From positions 1-64,000 of the forward strand of contig SCPD01000002.1 of assembly GCA_005502925.1 (NCBI GenBank): a DNA stretch of 64,000 nt, written 5' to 3'. Below the pieces are notes generated by a model. That model searched no databases. It was not told where the DNA came from and saw only the letters and a program-made list of their open reading frames with translations. How positions within the stretch are numbered: the first letter of the stretch is position 1; every line of letters starts with the position of its first letter. This DNA comes from Rhizobiales bacterium Y(2018) (GTDB lineage Bacteria > Pseudomonadota > Alphaproteobacteria > Rhizobiales > Aestuariivirgaceae). The position numbers and the translations under genes are program-made. Shown here piece after piece: positions 34,853-43,830 of the stretch.

Positions 34853-35734
34853 ATGTCTCAGAAGCCTCAAGGTTATATCCTTCTCACCGCCGCCATGGCG
34901 ACGGTCGGCAGCACCGTAATCGCCAGCAAGATCGCAGGCAGTGGCCTGCCGCCTTTCACCGCCACCGCCTTGCGCCTGGCGCTGGCGCTTCCCTTCTTTC
35001 TCGTTCTCATGCGCCTGACGGCCAGCCACTGGCCGCGGCCGGACCGCCGTGATCGCGTTCTGCTGCTTCTGCAGGCGACGGCGGGCAGCGTGCTTTATAC
35101 GTCCCTGCTGATCCTCGGCCTCAATTACACTTCCGCCGCCAATGCCGGTGTGATCATCGGCACCTTGCCGGTCGTCTCGGCGGCGATCGCCATCTTCATA
35201 TTGGGTGAACGGCCGCGCCCTGCAGTGCTCTGCGCCATTGCGCTCGCGGCAGGCGGCGTCTTCGTCATCGCTTTTCAGCCGGGAGCGGCCGGAACCTCCT
35301 CGCTCCTTGGCAATGCGCTGATCTTCGCCGCCATTCTCTGCGAAGGCCTGTTCATCCTTCTGAACAAAAGGCTGCGCGTGCCGATCGAACCCTTGGCGCA
35401 ATCGACGCTGATGACCGGTATCGGCCTCATGGTGGCGCTGGTCCCGGCTCTCCTTGAAACGCCTTGGACGGCACCCATGACCGCTCCGTCGCTCTGGGCG
35501 ATTGTCTATTACGCCATCGTGCCGACGGTCGGCGGCTATTTGCTCTGGTATGCGGGCCTGGCGCGCGTCGCCGGTAGCGAGGCGGCTCTGTTCACTGCCA
35601 TGGCGCCGGTGGCGGCGGTTGTGCTGGCTTATGTCGTACTCGGTGAAACGGTAGGTCTACATCAGCTCATCGGCATCGGCGCCGTGCTGCTCGCCGTGTT
35701 CAGTCTGGCTTTCTCTCAGGTGAAAGCCAGCTGA
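34853..35734 (+). CDS. EamA-family (DMT) transporter
   Basis: This is a 293-residue drug/metabolite-type transporter with about ten hydrophobic segments in two EamA repeats (about residues 8-140 and 150-285). It starts MSQKPQGYILLTAAMATVGS, has the first-repeat motif near LNYTSAANAGVIIGTLPV, and the second ends GETVGLHQLIGIGAVLLAVF. Such proteins usually export amino acids or metabolites. Its end overlaps the convergent TetR gene by 35 bp. The ligand is unknown. Confidence 0.85.
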   Translation: MSQKPQGYILLTAAMATVGSTVIASKIAGSGLPPFTATALRLALALPFFLVLMRLTASHWPRPDRRDRVLLLLQATAGSVLYTSLLILGLNYTSAANAGVIIGTLPVVSAAIAIFILGERPRPAVLCAIALAAGGVFVIAFQPGAAGTSSLLGNALIFAAILCEGLFILLNKRLRVPIEPLAQSTLMTGIGLMVALVPALLETPWTAPMTAPSLWAIVYYAIVPTVGGYLLWYAGLARVAGSEAALFTAMAPVAAVVLAYVVLGETVGLHQLIGIGAVLLAVFSLAFSQVKAS

Positions 35735-36287
35735 TGATGAGCGTCGCCAGATCGCTGGCGGCCTGATCCTTGCTGATGGCACCACGCACCATCTCGACCG
35801 ACAGAGCATCGGCCGCACCCAATATGCCGAAAGCGCGCCGCCGCACCGTGTCCTGAGGCAGAGACGTCAGCGGCGTCATCACCGCGCAATAGGACTCGGC
35901 ATAGTGCTCGATGAGCTCGCGCTGATAGGCGCCCATTTGCGCATCACCCTTCTGGGCCGCGGCGATGGCGTGGAATTCCGGGCCGACCGCGATTACGCAG
36001 TCCATATAGGCGGTGGCGACCACCTGCGCGACATCGGCGAGCCGTTTCGGCGTGTGTTGCAGTGCCTCGTCGAGGGCGATGCTCTGGCGTTCATTGATCT
36101 CCTTGTAGAGCGCCGTCATGAGGCCCGAGCGCGTTTCGAAATGGCGATAGGCGATGGGCTTGCTCACCCCGGCGCGCTCCGCAAGCGCGCCCAGTGTCAA
36201 GGCATCGGTGCCCTGCTCGCGCACGATCGCATGCGCGGTCCCGAGCAGCTGCGCCCGCCGGTCGGCATTCGATAATTTTTGCACCAA
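35700..36287 (-). CDS. TetR-family transcriptional regulator
   Basis: This is a 195-residue TetR repressor. The helix-turn-helix at about residues 10-55 (RAQLLGTAHAIVREQG ... GALAERAGVSKPIAYRHF) is clear, and the C-terminal TetR_C-like region starts near residue 80. It diverges from an NADP-dependent oxidoreductase gene; a 27-bp near-symmetric sequence lies in the gap. It most likely represses the two oxidoreductase genes and itself until a small reactive compound binds. Confidence 0.85.
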   Translation of the reverse strand: MVQKLSNADRRAQLLGTAHAIVREQGTDALTLGALAERAGVSKPIAYRHFETRSGLMTALYKEINERQSIALDEALQHTPKRLADVAQVVATAYMDCVIAVGPEFHAIAAAQKGDAQMGAYQRELIEHYAESYCAVMTPLTSLPQDTVRRRAFGILGAADALSVEMVRGAISKDQAASDLATLIISWLSPERKPD

Positions 36288-36327
36288 GCTCTCTGCCCTC
36301 CTTGACAGGCCAGCCTGCCCTCACATA

Positions 36328-36354
36328 TTACAACTAGTAACTTACTATCTGTAA
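36328..36354. promoter_or_regulatory. TetR operator in the divergent gap
   Basis: TTACA-AC-TAGTAA-C-TTACTA-TC-TGTAA is a dyad centred on 36341 in which 11 of 13 base pairs are symmetric; the inner 13 bp are a perfect palindrome. It lies between the TetR gene and the oxidoreductase start, the usual position for a TetR site. Confidence 0.75.
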
Positions 36355-36402
36355 CATGAAAATCAACCTGGAAAACAGAGGTTTCCGGGCAGGAGGACTC
36401 TT

Positions 36403-37401
36403 ATGCCCAAAATTGCCCGTGAAATTCATCTGGTGAAACGTCCCACCGGCCTGCCGGGGCCGGACAGCTTCCAACTGGCCGAGCGCCGGCTTGCCGAATT
36501 GGCGCCCGGCCAGCTCCTGGTCCGCAATCAATGGATCTCGGTCGATCCCTATATGCGTGGCCGCATGACCGAAAAGAAAAGCTTCATCCCGCCCTTCGCG
36601 CTGAATGAGGTGATGGAAGGGGCCGCGGTCGGTATCGTCGAGGAAAGCCGTGATCCGGCCTTCATGCCGGGCGACACGGTCAGCCACTTCGCCGGCTGGC
36701 GCGATCTGGCGTTGATCGATGCAGCAGGCGCCGCTGTGGTCGACCCGGCCTTCCCCTTGCAGGCCTATCTGGGCCCGCTCGGCTTTCCCGGTCTTGCCGC
36801 CTATGCCGGCTTCCTGCGCTTGGGCGAGCCGAAGCCCGGCGAGACCGTCTTCGTGTCGGCCGCAGCGGGTGCGGTCGGCTCGCTTGTCGCCCAGATCGCC
36901 AGGATCAAGGGCAATCGCGTGATCGCCTCTGCCGGTTCGCCTGACAAGATCGACTGGCTGCTCAAGGAAGCGGGCGTCGATGCGGTGATCAACTACAAGA
37001 CGGAGAAGGACATCACCGCCGCTCTGGCCAATGCCGCTCCAAACGGCATCGACATCTATTTCGACAATGTCGGCGGCGATCATCTCGAAGCGGCGATCGC
37101 CAACGCCAATGACTTCGCGCGCTTTGCCCTGTGCGGCATGATCGCCCAGTACAATGGCGAGCCGGTGGGCCCCCGCAACATCTATGCCGTCATCGAAAAG
37201 AGTCTGAAGCTCCAGGGTTTCATCGCCTCCAACCATCTCGATCTCTGGCCCGACTTCCAGCGCGACATGAAGCAATGGATCGCGCGAGGCCGGATCAAAT
37301 GGAAAGAGACGGTCGTCGAAGGTCTCGAAAATTCCCCCAAGGCTTTCCTCGACATCTTCGCCGGCGCCAATGCCGGCAAGATGCTGGTCAAGCTCGCTTG
37401 A
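36403..37401 (+). CDS. NADP-dependent oxidoreductase of the CurA/leukotriene-B4-dehydrogenase type
   Basis: This is a 332-residue zinc-independent MDR enzyme. The N-terminus (IHLVKRPTGLPGPDSF, ISVDPYMRGRM at about 48-58) and the nucleotide-binding segment VSAAAGAVGSLVAQIARIKG (about 150-169) are typical of proteins that reduce the C=C bond of enones and alkenals with NADPH. It starts at an ATG with AGGAGG upstream. It is the first of two genes under the probable TetR site and may detoxify reactive carbonyls. Confidence 0.9.
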   Translation: MPKIAREIHLVKRPTGLPGPDSFQLAERRLAELAPGQLLVRNQWISVDPYMRGRMTEKKSFIPPFALNEVMEGAAVGIVEESRDPAFMPGDTVSHFAGWRDLALIDAAGAAVVDPAFPLQAYLGPLGFPGLAAYAGFLRLGEPKPGETVFVSAAAGAVGSLVAQIARIKGNRVIASAGSPDKIDWLLKEAGVDAVINYKTEKDITAALANAAPNGIDIYFDNVGGDHLEAAIANANDFARFALCGMIAQYNGEPVGPRNIYAVIEKSLKLQGFIASNHLDLWPDFQRDMKQWIARGRIKWKETVVEGLENSPKAFLDIFAGANAGKMLVKLA

Positions 37402-37419
37402 ATCTAAGGAGCAACACAC

Positions 37420-38415
37420 ATGAAAAACTCAACCGGTTCCGTACTCATCATCGGCGGCTCGGGCTTCGTCGGTGCCCAGACCGCGCAAACCTTGCGCAAG
37501 CTCTATCCGAATGCGCCGATCACCATCGGCGGCCGCGATCTGAAGAAGGCCGAGGCCGTCGCCGCGAAGCTCGGGAATGCCGATGCCGTGGCCATCGATC
37601 TCGATCGGCGCGATCTGGGTCTCGATCCCGGGCGCCGCTTCTCGGCCATTGCCATGTTCGTCAAGGATCACACGCTCAACTCGATGCGTTATGCGCAAGA
37701 TACCGGTGCCGCTTATGTCGGCGTCTCGACCGGCGCCTATGAGATGGGGCCGGAAACGGCGCTCTATGCGCATCGCCCGGATGCTTCGGTGATCCTCATG
37801 AACAGCACCTGGCTCGCCGGTGCGGCCCTGTTGCCGGCGCTCCATTTCGCCAAGGATTTCGACCGGATCGACGGCGTCACGATCTCTGCCGTGCTCGATC
37901 CGCGCGACATGGGCGGGCCTGCCGCATCCGCCGATTTCGCCCGCTTGCTGATGGCGGCACCACAAAGCACCTATCTCGAGGACGGCAAATGGACCTGGAC
38001 CACGGCGGATGACAAGAAACGCGTGGTACGCATGAGCGACGGCGTCGAACTGCCGGCCACACCCTATACGCCTTTCGATCTTCTGAGCCTGTCGGCGTCG
38101 ACCACGGCGAAGAACCTGCGCTTCGACTTGGCGGTTGGCCAGCCGGATGAGTCATTGCCCGATGTCGTCGCCGAAATCATCATCGAGATCGACGGTGAGA
38201 AGAATGGCAAGCCGCATAAGGCCCGTCATGTTCTGTCGCATCCGCAAGGCCAGGCGCCGGTAACCGCAGCGGGTATCGCGGTGGCGCTCGAACGTCTCGC
38301 CGGGCTTGACGGCAAGGATCCGCCGGCGCCGGGTCTCTATTTTCCGGACCAGCTGATCGCGCCTGAGCATCTCATCGCGCGGCTGAAGGAATTCGGCATG
38401 CGTATCGAGGTGTAG
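37420..38415 (+). CDS. NAD(P)-binding protein of the saccharopine-dehydrogenase type
   Basis: This is a 331-residue protein with an N-terminal Rossmann motif IIGGSGFVGAQTAQTL (about 10-25), followed by a second-strand GGRDLKKA. It resembles saccharopine-dehydrogenase-like and related short-chain oxidoreductases that carry an extra alpha/beta domain. No signal peptide or membrane span is visible. It follows the CurA-type gene by 18 nt with an AAGGAG ribosome site, so both belong to the TetR-controlled unit. Substrate and reaction are not known. Confidence 0.78.
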   Translation: MKNSTGSVLIIGGSGFVGAQTAQTLRKLYPNAPITIGGRDLKKAEAVAAKLGNADAVAIDLDRRDLGLDPGRRFSAIAMFVKDHTLNSMRYAQDTGAAYVGVSTGAYEMGPETALYAHRPDASVILMNSTWLAGAALLPALHFAKDFDRIDGVTISAVLDPRDMGGPAASADFARLLMAAPQSTYLEDGKWTWTTADDKKRVVRMSDGVELPATPYTPFDLLSLSASTTAKNLRFDLAVGQPDESLPDVVAEIIIEIDGEKNGKPHKARHVLSHPQGQAPVTAAGIAVALERLAGLDGKDPPAPGLYFPDQLIAPEHLIARLKEFGMRIEV

Positions 38416-38424
38416 CGCACGGCA

Positions 38425-38868
38425 TCAGGAAAGATATTCTCCGACACGCAGCAGCGGGGCGGAGCAGTCCGTCTCCTCGCGAAACAGCCTAGTGGCGAGG
38501 TCGAGAAACTCGTCCTGCGTCATCAGGTCTGCATTCCCCAGATTCGAACGTGAGCCGGCACAGTCAAAAATACCCAGCATGCGGCTGCCAGTGAGGCTCT
38601 CTTCCAGGCCGATGAACCTCACCATCCGCTGCTTTTCGGTGTCGAGCACGGCGAGCGAGAAGGGATAGCTGATCATGCCGGGCCGGCCGGTCCTCGACTG
38701 CACCACGGTCGGCGGGTCCTTGAGCAGCAGGAGAAGATACGAGCCGCAGGTGAAAACCGCCGCCGGCTGGGCAGCGCGTAAATCGGGCATGCTGCCGACC
38801 GCCTCGAACGGCTGGCCATCGCTGCCCAGCCTGTATAGTGGAATCTTGAAGAGTGTCTTGGCGCCCAT
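38425..38868 (-). CDS. Hypothetical protein (147 aa) downstream of the lytic transglycosylase
   Basis: I do not recognise this protein. It is soluble, mixed alpha/beta, with the segments KIPLYRLGSDGQPF, FSLAVLDTEKQRMVRFIGLEE and a C-terminal DEFLDLATRLFREET. I start it at 38868 because an AGGAT site precedes this ATG; a GTG at 38925 would add 19 residues and bring the start to within 7 nt of the upstream stop. It is the last gene of a five-gene leftward cluster that begins with a toxin-antitoxin pair. It could be an immunity-like or cargo protein, but nothing in it shows that. Confidence 0.65.
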   Translation of the reverse strand: MGAKTLFKIPLYRLGSDGQPFEAVGSMPDLRAAQPAAVFTCGSYLLLLLKDPPTVVQSRTGRPGMISYPFSLAVLDTEKQRMVRFIGLEESLTGSRMLGIFDCAGSRSNLGNADLMTQDEFLDLATRLFREETDCSAPLLRVGEYLS

Positions 38869-38932
38869 GGATATCGATCCTATCTTGAAACAGGGATCGA
38901 AACCAGTCTGCTGCAGTTCGAACACGCTTGAT

Positions 38933-39592
38933 TTATCTCAGCAGGCCCTTGAGCGCGGCCCGCGAGATGCACTTTCCGAAATTGCGTCCGGGTTGGACCA
39001 CGCGGGTAAAGCAGCCGCTGCTGCCGCCAAACCTGACCCGGACGCGGCCTTTGATCCGCGCCGATCCACCTTGATTGAAGCCGAACGTCGCCTTGGGCAC
39101 ATCGCCGGTCACCGGATAGCCGATCGCCGTCAGGTGCTTGCGCACTCTTTTGCAATAGTCGACCGACTTGACCGAAAAACGCGTCTCGCCATGGCCGGCA
39201 CGGTATTTCATCACCGTGGTGCAGATGTCCTTGTCGGACAGCCGCCAGGCTTCCGCCAGATATTGCGTGCCATAGGCGATATTGGTTTCAGGCTTGGCCA
39301 GCGCCTCGCGCGTGCCCTTGAAGCCCAGCATGTCGGCAGTGGCGGGCAATATCTGCATCAGGCCCACTTCGCCGACATCGCCACGCGCCCCCGGGTTGTA
39401 GGCGCTTTCGACCCGCATCACCGCATCGACGATCGCGAAGGGGATCTGGTTGCGCTGCGCTTCTGCCTTGCCGATGCGCTGATAGAGCGCCTTGCCACTC
39501 GACATCTCCTCAAGCGGTGGCCGAGCCGAAGCCATCCCCGCGTTCACGAGGAAAACCAAGCCGGACATGATTGCGAGGATTGCGCGCGCCAT
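38933..39592 (-). CDS. Lytic transglycosylase-like (SLT domain) protein
   Basis: This is a 219-residue secreted protein with an N-terminal signal peptide (residues 3-23, cut near ASA). The SLT fold follows: IPFAIVDAVMRVESAYNPGARG with the catalytic Glu (about 62), VGLMQILPATADMLG (about 77-91), NIAYGTQYLAEAW and VMKYRAGHG. Such enzymes cut the glycan strands of peptidoglycan. The C-terminal 70 residues are basic and cysteine-containing, beyond the usual core. It lies 3 nt behind an unknown gene in the vapBC cluster, which is an unusual place for a wall enzyme. Confidence 0.87.
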   Translation of the reverse strand: MARAILAIMSGLVFLVNAGMASARPPLEEMSSGKALYQRIGKAEAQRNQIPFAIVDAVMRVESAYNPGARGDVGEVGLMQILPATADMLGFKGTREALAKPETNIAYGTQYLAEAWRLSDKDICTTVMKYRAGHGETRFSVKSVDYCKRVRKHLTAIGYPVTGDVPKATFGFNQGGSARIKGRVRVRFGGSSGCFTRVVQPGRNFGKCISRAALKGLLR

Positions 39593-39595
39593 TGC

Positions 39596-40093
39596 CTACC
39601 GTCTCGTTTGCTTCGTCGCATCCGAATGGTTCGAATTTGGGGCCGGGTCTAAGGGCCATTGATGTCCTTCGAACAGATTCAGGCATGTGACGGCGAGCAT
39701 GCGGACCTCCTGCCAATGAGGGGACTGTTTGAGGGCCAGTCCTTGCCACAGTTCGGCATTGGCTTTGCCGCTCATCAGGCCGAGCTTGGCATCGATGGCG
39801 CCCGGAGCGTCGATCTGGACCTGCGTCAGACCTAGCTCACACCGCCATCCCGGATATCCTTTCTCAGGTTCTCCGCAACTGCCGGTATACGCTTCGTAAT
39901 ATTCCAGAGCGAGCTCGTCCGCGCAGATCCAGTCGTCCTCCTGTTTCATTTTCATGAACTGAAAGATATCTTGCAGATATCCGATCTTCCCCTGGGCGGG
40001 GCTGGCGAGGTTTCCTAGGGTGCGAAGCAGTTCGCGTTGCAGGAACGTCACCCTTTGGATATCGGTGAGGCGCGTTTGTTCGTGCCGCTTCAT
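39596..40093 (-). CDS. Hypothetical protein (165 aa) between vapC and the lytic transglycosylase
   Basis: I do not recognise this protein. It is predicted soluble with an N-terminal helical part (TDIQRVTFLQRELLRTLGN), then an aromatic-rich middle (WICADELALEYYEAYTG, GYPGWRCELGLTQVQ) and a C-terminal region ending in polar residues. Its ATG abuts the vapC stop codon with no gap, and its own stop is 3 nt from the transglycosylase start, so it is clearly read as part of this operon. Base composition appears a little less GC-rich than the neighbouring core genes. Confidence 0.7.
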   Translation of the reverse strand: MKRHEQTRLTDIQRVTFLQRELLRTLGNLASPAQGKIGYLQDIFQFMKMKQEDDWICADELALEYYEAYTGSCGEPEKGYPGWRCELGLTQVQIDAPGAIDAKLGLMSGKANAELWQGLALKQSPHWQEVRMLAVTCLNLFEGHQWPLDPAPNSNHSDATKQTRR

Positions 40094-40492
40094 CTAGATA
40101 GCTTCCTCCCAATCCTCGACGCGCAGCTCAGGGATTCTTTCAAACTCCTTCTTGTTGCGGCTAACAAGGATAAGGTTGCGTGCGAGAGTTTGCCCCGCAA
40201 TCAGCACATCATAGGGACCTATCGGAGTTCCCACCGCCGCCAGCTTGGCGCGGATCTCGCCGGCGCTGCGGGCGTCCTCTCGGCTGAATTCGAGGATATC
40301 GAACGGCAGCAGATCGAGACGTGACAAGTTGGCATCGACCCTCTGGCTTCTGAACGCACCGTAGAAGAGCTCATGCGCCACGATCGAGGGAATGCCGAAA
40401 TCCGCGGGTTTGTGTCGACGCAGACGAGACAGGAAGACGTCGTGACTTTTCAAGAGAGCTATGACGGCGTTGGCGTCCAGCAGGAATTTCAC
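40094..40492 (-). CDS. vapC: VapC-type toxin (PIN-domain ribonuclease)
   Basis: This is a 132-residue PIN-domain protein. Acidic residues in the expected places are visible: Asp in FLLDANAVI (residue 6), Glu in IVAHELFYG (about 41), Asp in GPYDVLIAGQ (about 93-102) and the final RNKKEFERI segment. VapC toxins cleave tRNA or rRNA. The start is a GTG that overlaps the antitoxin stop as GTGA. The pair forms a type II toxin-antitoxin module that usually represses its own transcription. Confidence 0.9.
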   Translation of the reverse strand: MKFLLDANAVIALLKSHDVFLSRLRRHKPADFGIPSIVAHELFYGAFRSQRVDANLSRLDLLPFDILEFSREDARSAGEIRAKLAAVGTPIGPYDVLIAGQTLARNLILVSRNKKEFERIPELRVEDWEEAI

Positions 40493-40731
40493 TTGAAGTA
40501 GTCCAGTTCCGGGCGCTTCTGCTCTTCAGGCTGCTCGGTCGCGGCAAGCGCGAAATCTTCGTCCACGGGGCCTGTGACGTTGTCGAGCCATTGCCAGTCC
40601 TGGGCGATAGGTTCGAGAATGACCGCATTGCCCTGGCGGCGAATGCGGACTTCACCCGCCTCGAACCGGTATTCTTTGGGTAAGCGGACCGCTTGCGACC
40701 GGCCCGACCAGAAAATCTTGGCCGTCTCCAT
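40489..40731 (-). CDS. vapB: VapB-type antitoxin (AbrB/SpoVT-like)
   Basis: This is an 80-residue antitoxin: a swapped-hairpin AbrB DNA-binding domain (METAKIFWSGRSQAVRLPKEYRF, then VRIRRQGNAVILEP) and an acidic C-terminal tail (DEDFALAATEQPEEQKRPE) that would wrap the toxin. The start at 40731 fits the family's N-terminus; an ATG at 40752 in the same frame would add seven residues but sits right against the operator. It overlaps vapC by 4 nt. Confidence 0.88.
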   Translation of the reverse strand: METAKIFWSGRSQAVRLPKEYRFEAGEVRIRRQGNAVILEPIAQDWQWLDNVTGPVDEDFALAATEQPEEQKRPELDYFK

Positions 40732-40754
40732 GATGCTTTTCCCATTTGTCATGT

Positions 40755-40776
40755 ACCAATGATATATACCATTGGT
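40755..40776. promoter_or_regulatory. VapBC autoregulatory operator overlapping the promoter
   Basis: ACCAATGATATATACCATTGGT is symmetric at 20 of 22 bases and contains TATATA. On the minus strand a TTGAAA lies 17 nt upstream of TATATC within it. The operator is therefore placed on the -10 region, where VapB or the VapBC complex would shut off the operon. Confidence 0.75.
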
Positions 40777-40845
40777 TGGGAGATTTCAATCACGCCAAAT
40801 TGTGAATATTATTCAATAAGTTGCATAAGTCCCGAAGGCCAAGGA

Positions 40846-42648
<1,803 letters not shown>

Positions 42649-42719
42649 TTGGAGGGCTTGATGGCAGGCGCACCCCGCCCCGTCAAGCGCCGCGCACGGC
42701 GCGAGCAGGCGGCGGCCGG

Positions 42720-42762
42720 CATTCCGAAAAGATCATGCGCAAACAAAAAGATAAAGCGTGAC
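42720..42762. repeat. Rhizobial-type palindromic repeat between lepA and mbfA
   Basis: The segment ATTCCGAAAAGATCATGCGC followed by AAACAAAAAGATAAAGCG recalls a short repeat I know from rhizobial chromosomes. Only one copy was found in this window, so the call rests on recollection. It lies between the divergently transcribed lepA and mbfA. Confidence 0.45.
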
Positions 42763-42808
42763 GGGCGGGGCCTGCCGGGGCTGTTGCGCTTTCCCCCTGG
42801 AATATAGA

Positions 42809-42823
42809 TTAGAATTATTCTAA
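42809..42823. promoter_or_regulatory. Iron control element (Irr box) upstream of mbfA
   Basis: TTAGAA-TTA-TTCTAA is a perfect inverted repeat equal to the core of the rhizobial ICE motif bound by Irr. It ends only 9 nt before the mbfA start codon. Irr represses mbfA when iron is low in the rhizobia studied, and the same control is likely here. Confidence 0.85.
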
Positions 42824-42832
42824 ACAAGAATC

Positions 42833-43789
42833 ATGAAAGCCTTTGCCGACCTCACCGAACAAGAGATCCTGGCGCTCGCCATTTCGAGCGAAGAGGACGA
42901 TTCCCGCACCTATCTGGCCTTCGCCCACGCGCTGATGGAGAAATTCCCCGCTTCGGCCAAGGTTTTCGTCGAAATGGCCGAGGAGGAGCAGGCCCATAAG
43001 GCCAGCCTGACCGACGCCTATCTGAAGAAGTTCGGCGAATTCATCCCGCTGATCCGGCGCGGCGACATTCGTGGCTTCGTGCGCCATCCCCCGGTGTGGC
43101 TGTCGAAGCAGATGACGCTCGAAACCATGCGCCAGCGCGCCGAGCTGCTCGAGCTCGAAAATATGCGCTTCTACACCAAGGCGGCGGAACAGGCGCAGGA
43201 CCCGGCCATCCAGAAACTCCTGAACGAGCTCGCTCTGGCCGAGAAAGAGCATACCTCGCTCGCCGACCGGCTCGGCCTCAAGCACCTGACCCCCGACGCC
43301 AAGGTCGAAGAGGCCGATGCGAAGCAGAAGCTGTTCCTCCTGCAGGTCATCCAGCCGGGCCTGGTCGGCCTCATGGACGGCTCGGTGTCGACGCTGGCGC
43401 CGCTTTTCGCCGCCGCCTTCGCCACCCATGATACCTGGCAGACCTTCCTGGTCGGCCTCGCGGCGTCACTGGGCGCCGGTATTTCCATGGGTCTTGCCGA
43501 GGCCTTGTCGGACGATGGCAAGCTCACCGGCCGCGGCCGGCCTTTGATCCGCGGCCTGGCATCAGGCCTCATGACCACGATCGGCGGCCTCGGCCACGCC
43601 TTGCCCTATCTCATCCCGGATTTCTGGACCGCCACCGTGGTCGCCATGATCGTGGTGTTCTTCGAGCTGTGGGCGATTTCCTGGATCCGCTGGAAATACA
43701 TGGACACGCCGTTCCTGCGCGCCGCCTTCCAGGTGGCGGTCGGCGGTGCGCTGGTCTTCCTCACCGGCATCTTCATCGGCAGCTCGTGA
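42833..43789 (+). CDS. mbfA: Membrane-bound ferritin-like iron exporter MbfA
   Basis: This is a 318-residue protein joining an N-terminal erythrin/ferritin-like domain (residues 1-160) to a VIT1/CCC1-type membrane domain (about 175-318, with about five spans). The iron ligands appear as glutamates in [27 protein letters not shown] and AEKEHTSL. MbfA exports iron and protects against iron and peroxide stress in Bradyrhizobium and Agrobacterium. The N-terminus [17 protein letters not shown] supports the chosen start, but only 9 nt separate it from the Irr box, so its mRNA leader must be very short or absent. No clear ribosome site is visible. Confidence 0.9.
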   Translation: MKAFADLTEQEILALAISSEEDDSRTYLAFAHALMEKFPASAKVFVEMAEEEQAHKASLTDAYLKKFGEFIPLIRRGDIRGFVRHPPVWLSKQMTLETMRQRAELLELENMRFYTKAAEQAQDPAIQKLLNELALAEKEHTSLADRLGLKHLTPDAKVEEADAKQKLFLLQVIQPGLVGLMDGSVSTLAPLFAAAFATHDTWQTFLVGLAASLGAGISMGLAEALSDDGKLTGRGRPLIRGLASGLMTTIGGLGHALPYLIPDFWTATVVAMIVVFFELWAISWIRWKYMDTPFLRAAFQVAVGGALVFLTGIFIGSS

Positions 43790-43830
43790 GTTGGCAGGGC
43801 GCCGGCATCTGTTTATAATCTGCCACGAGC

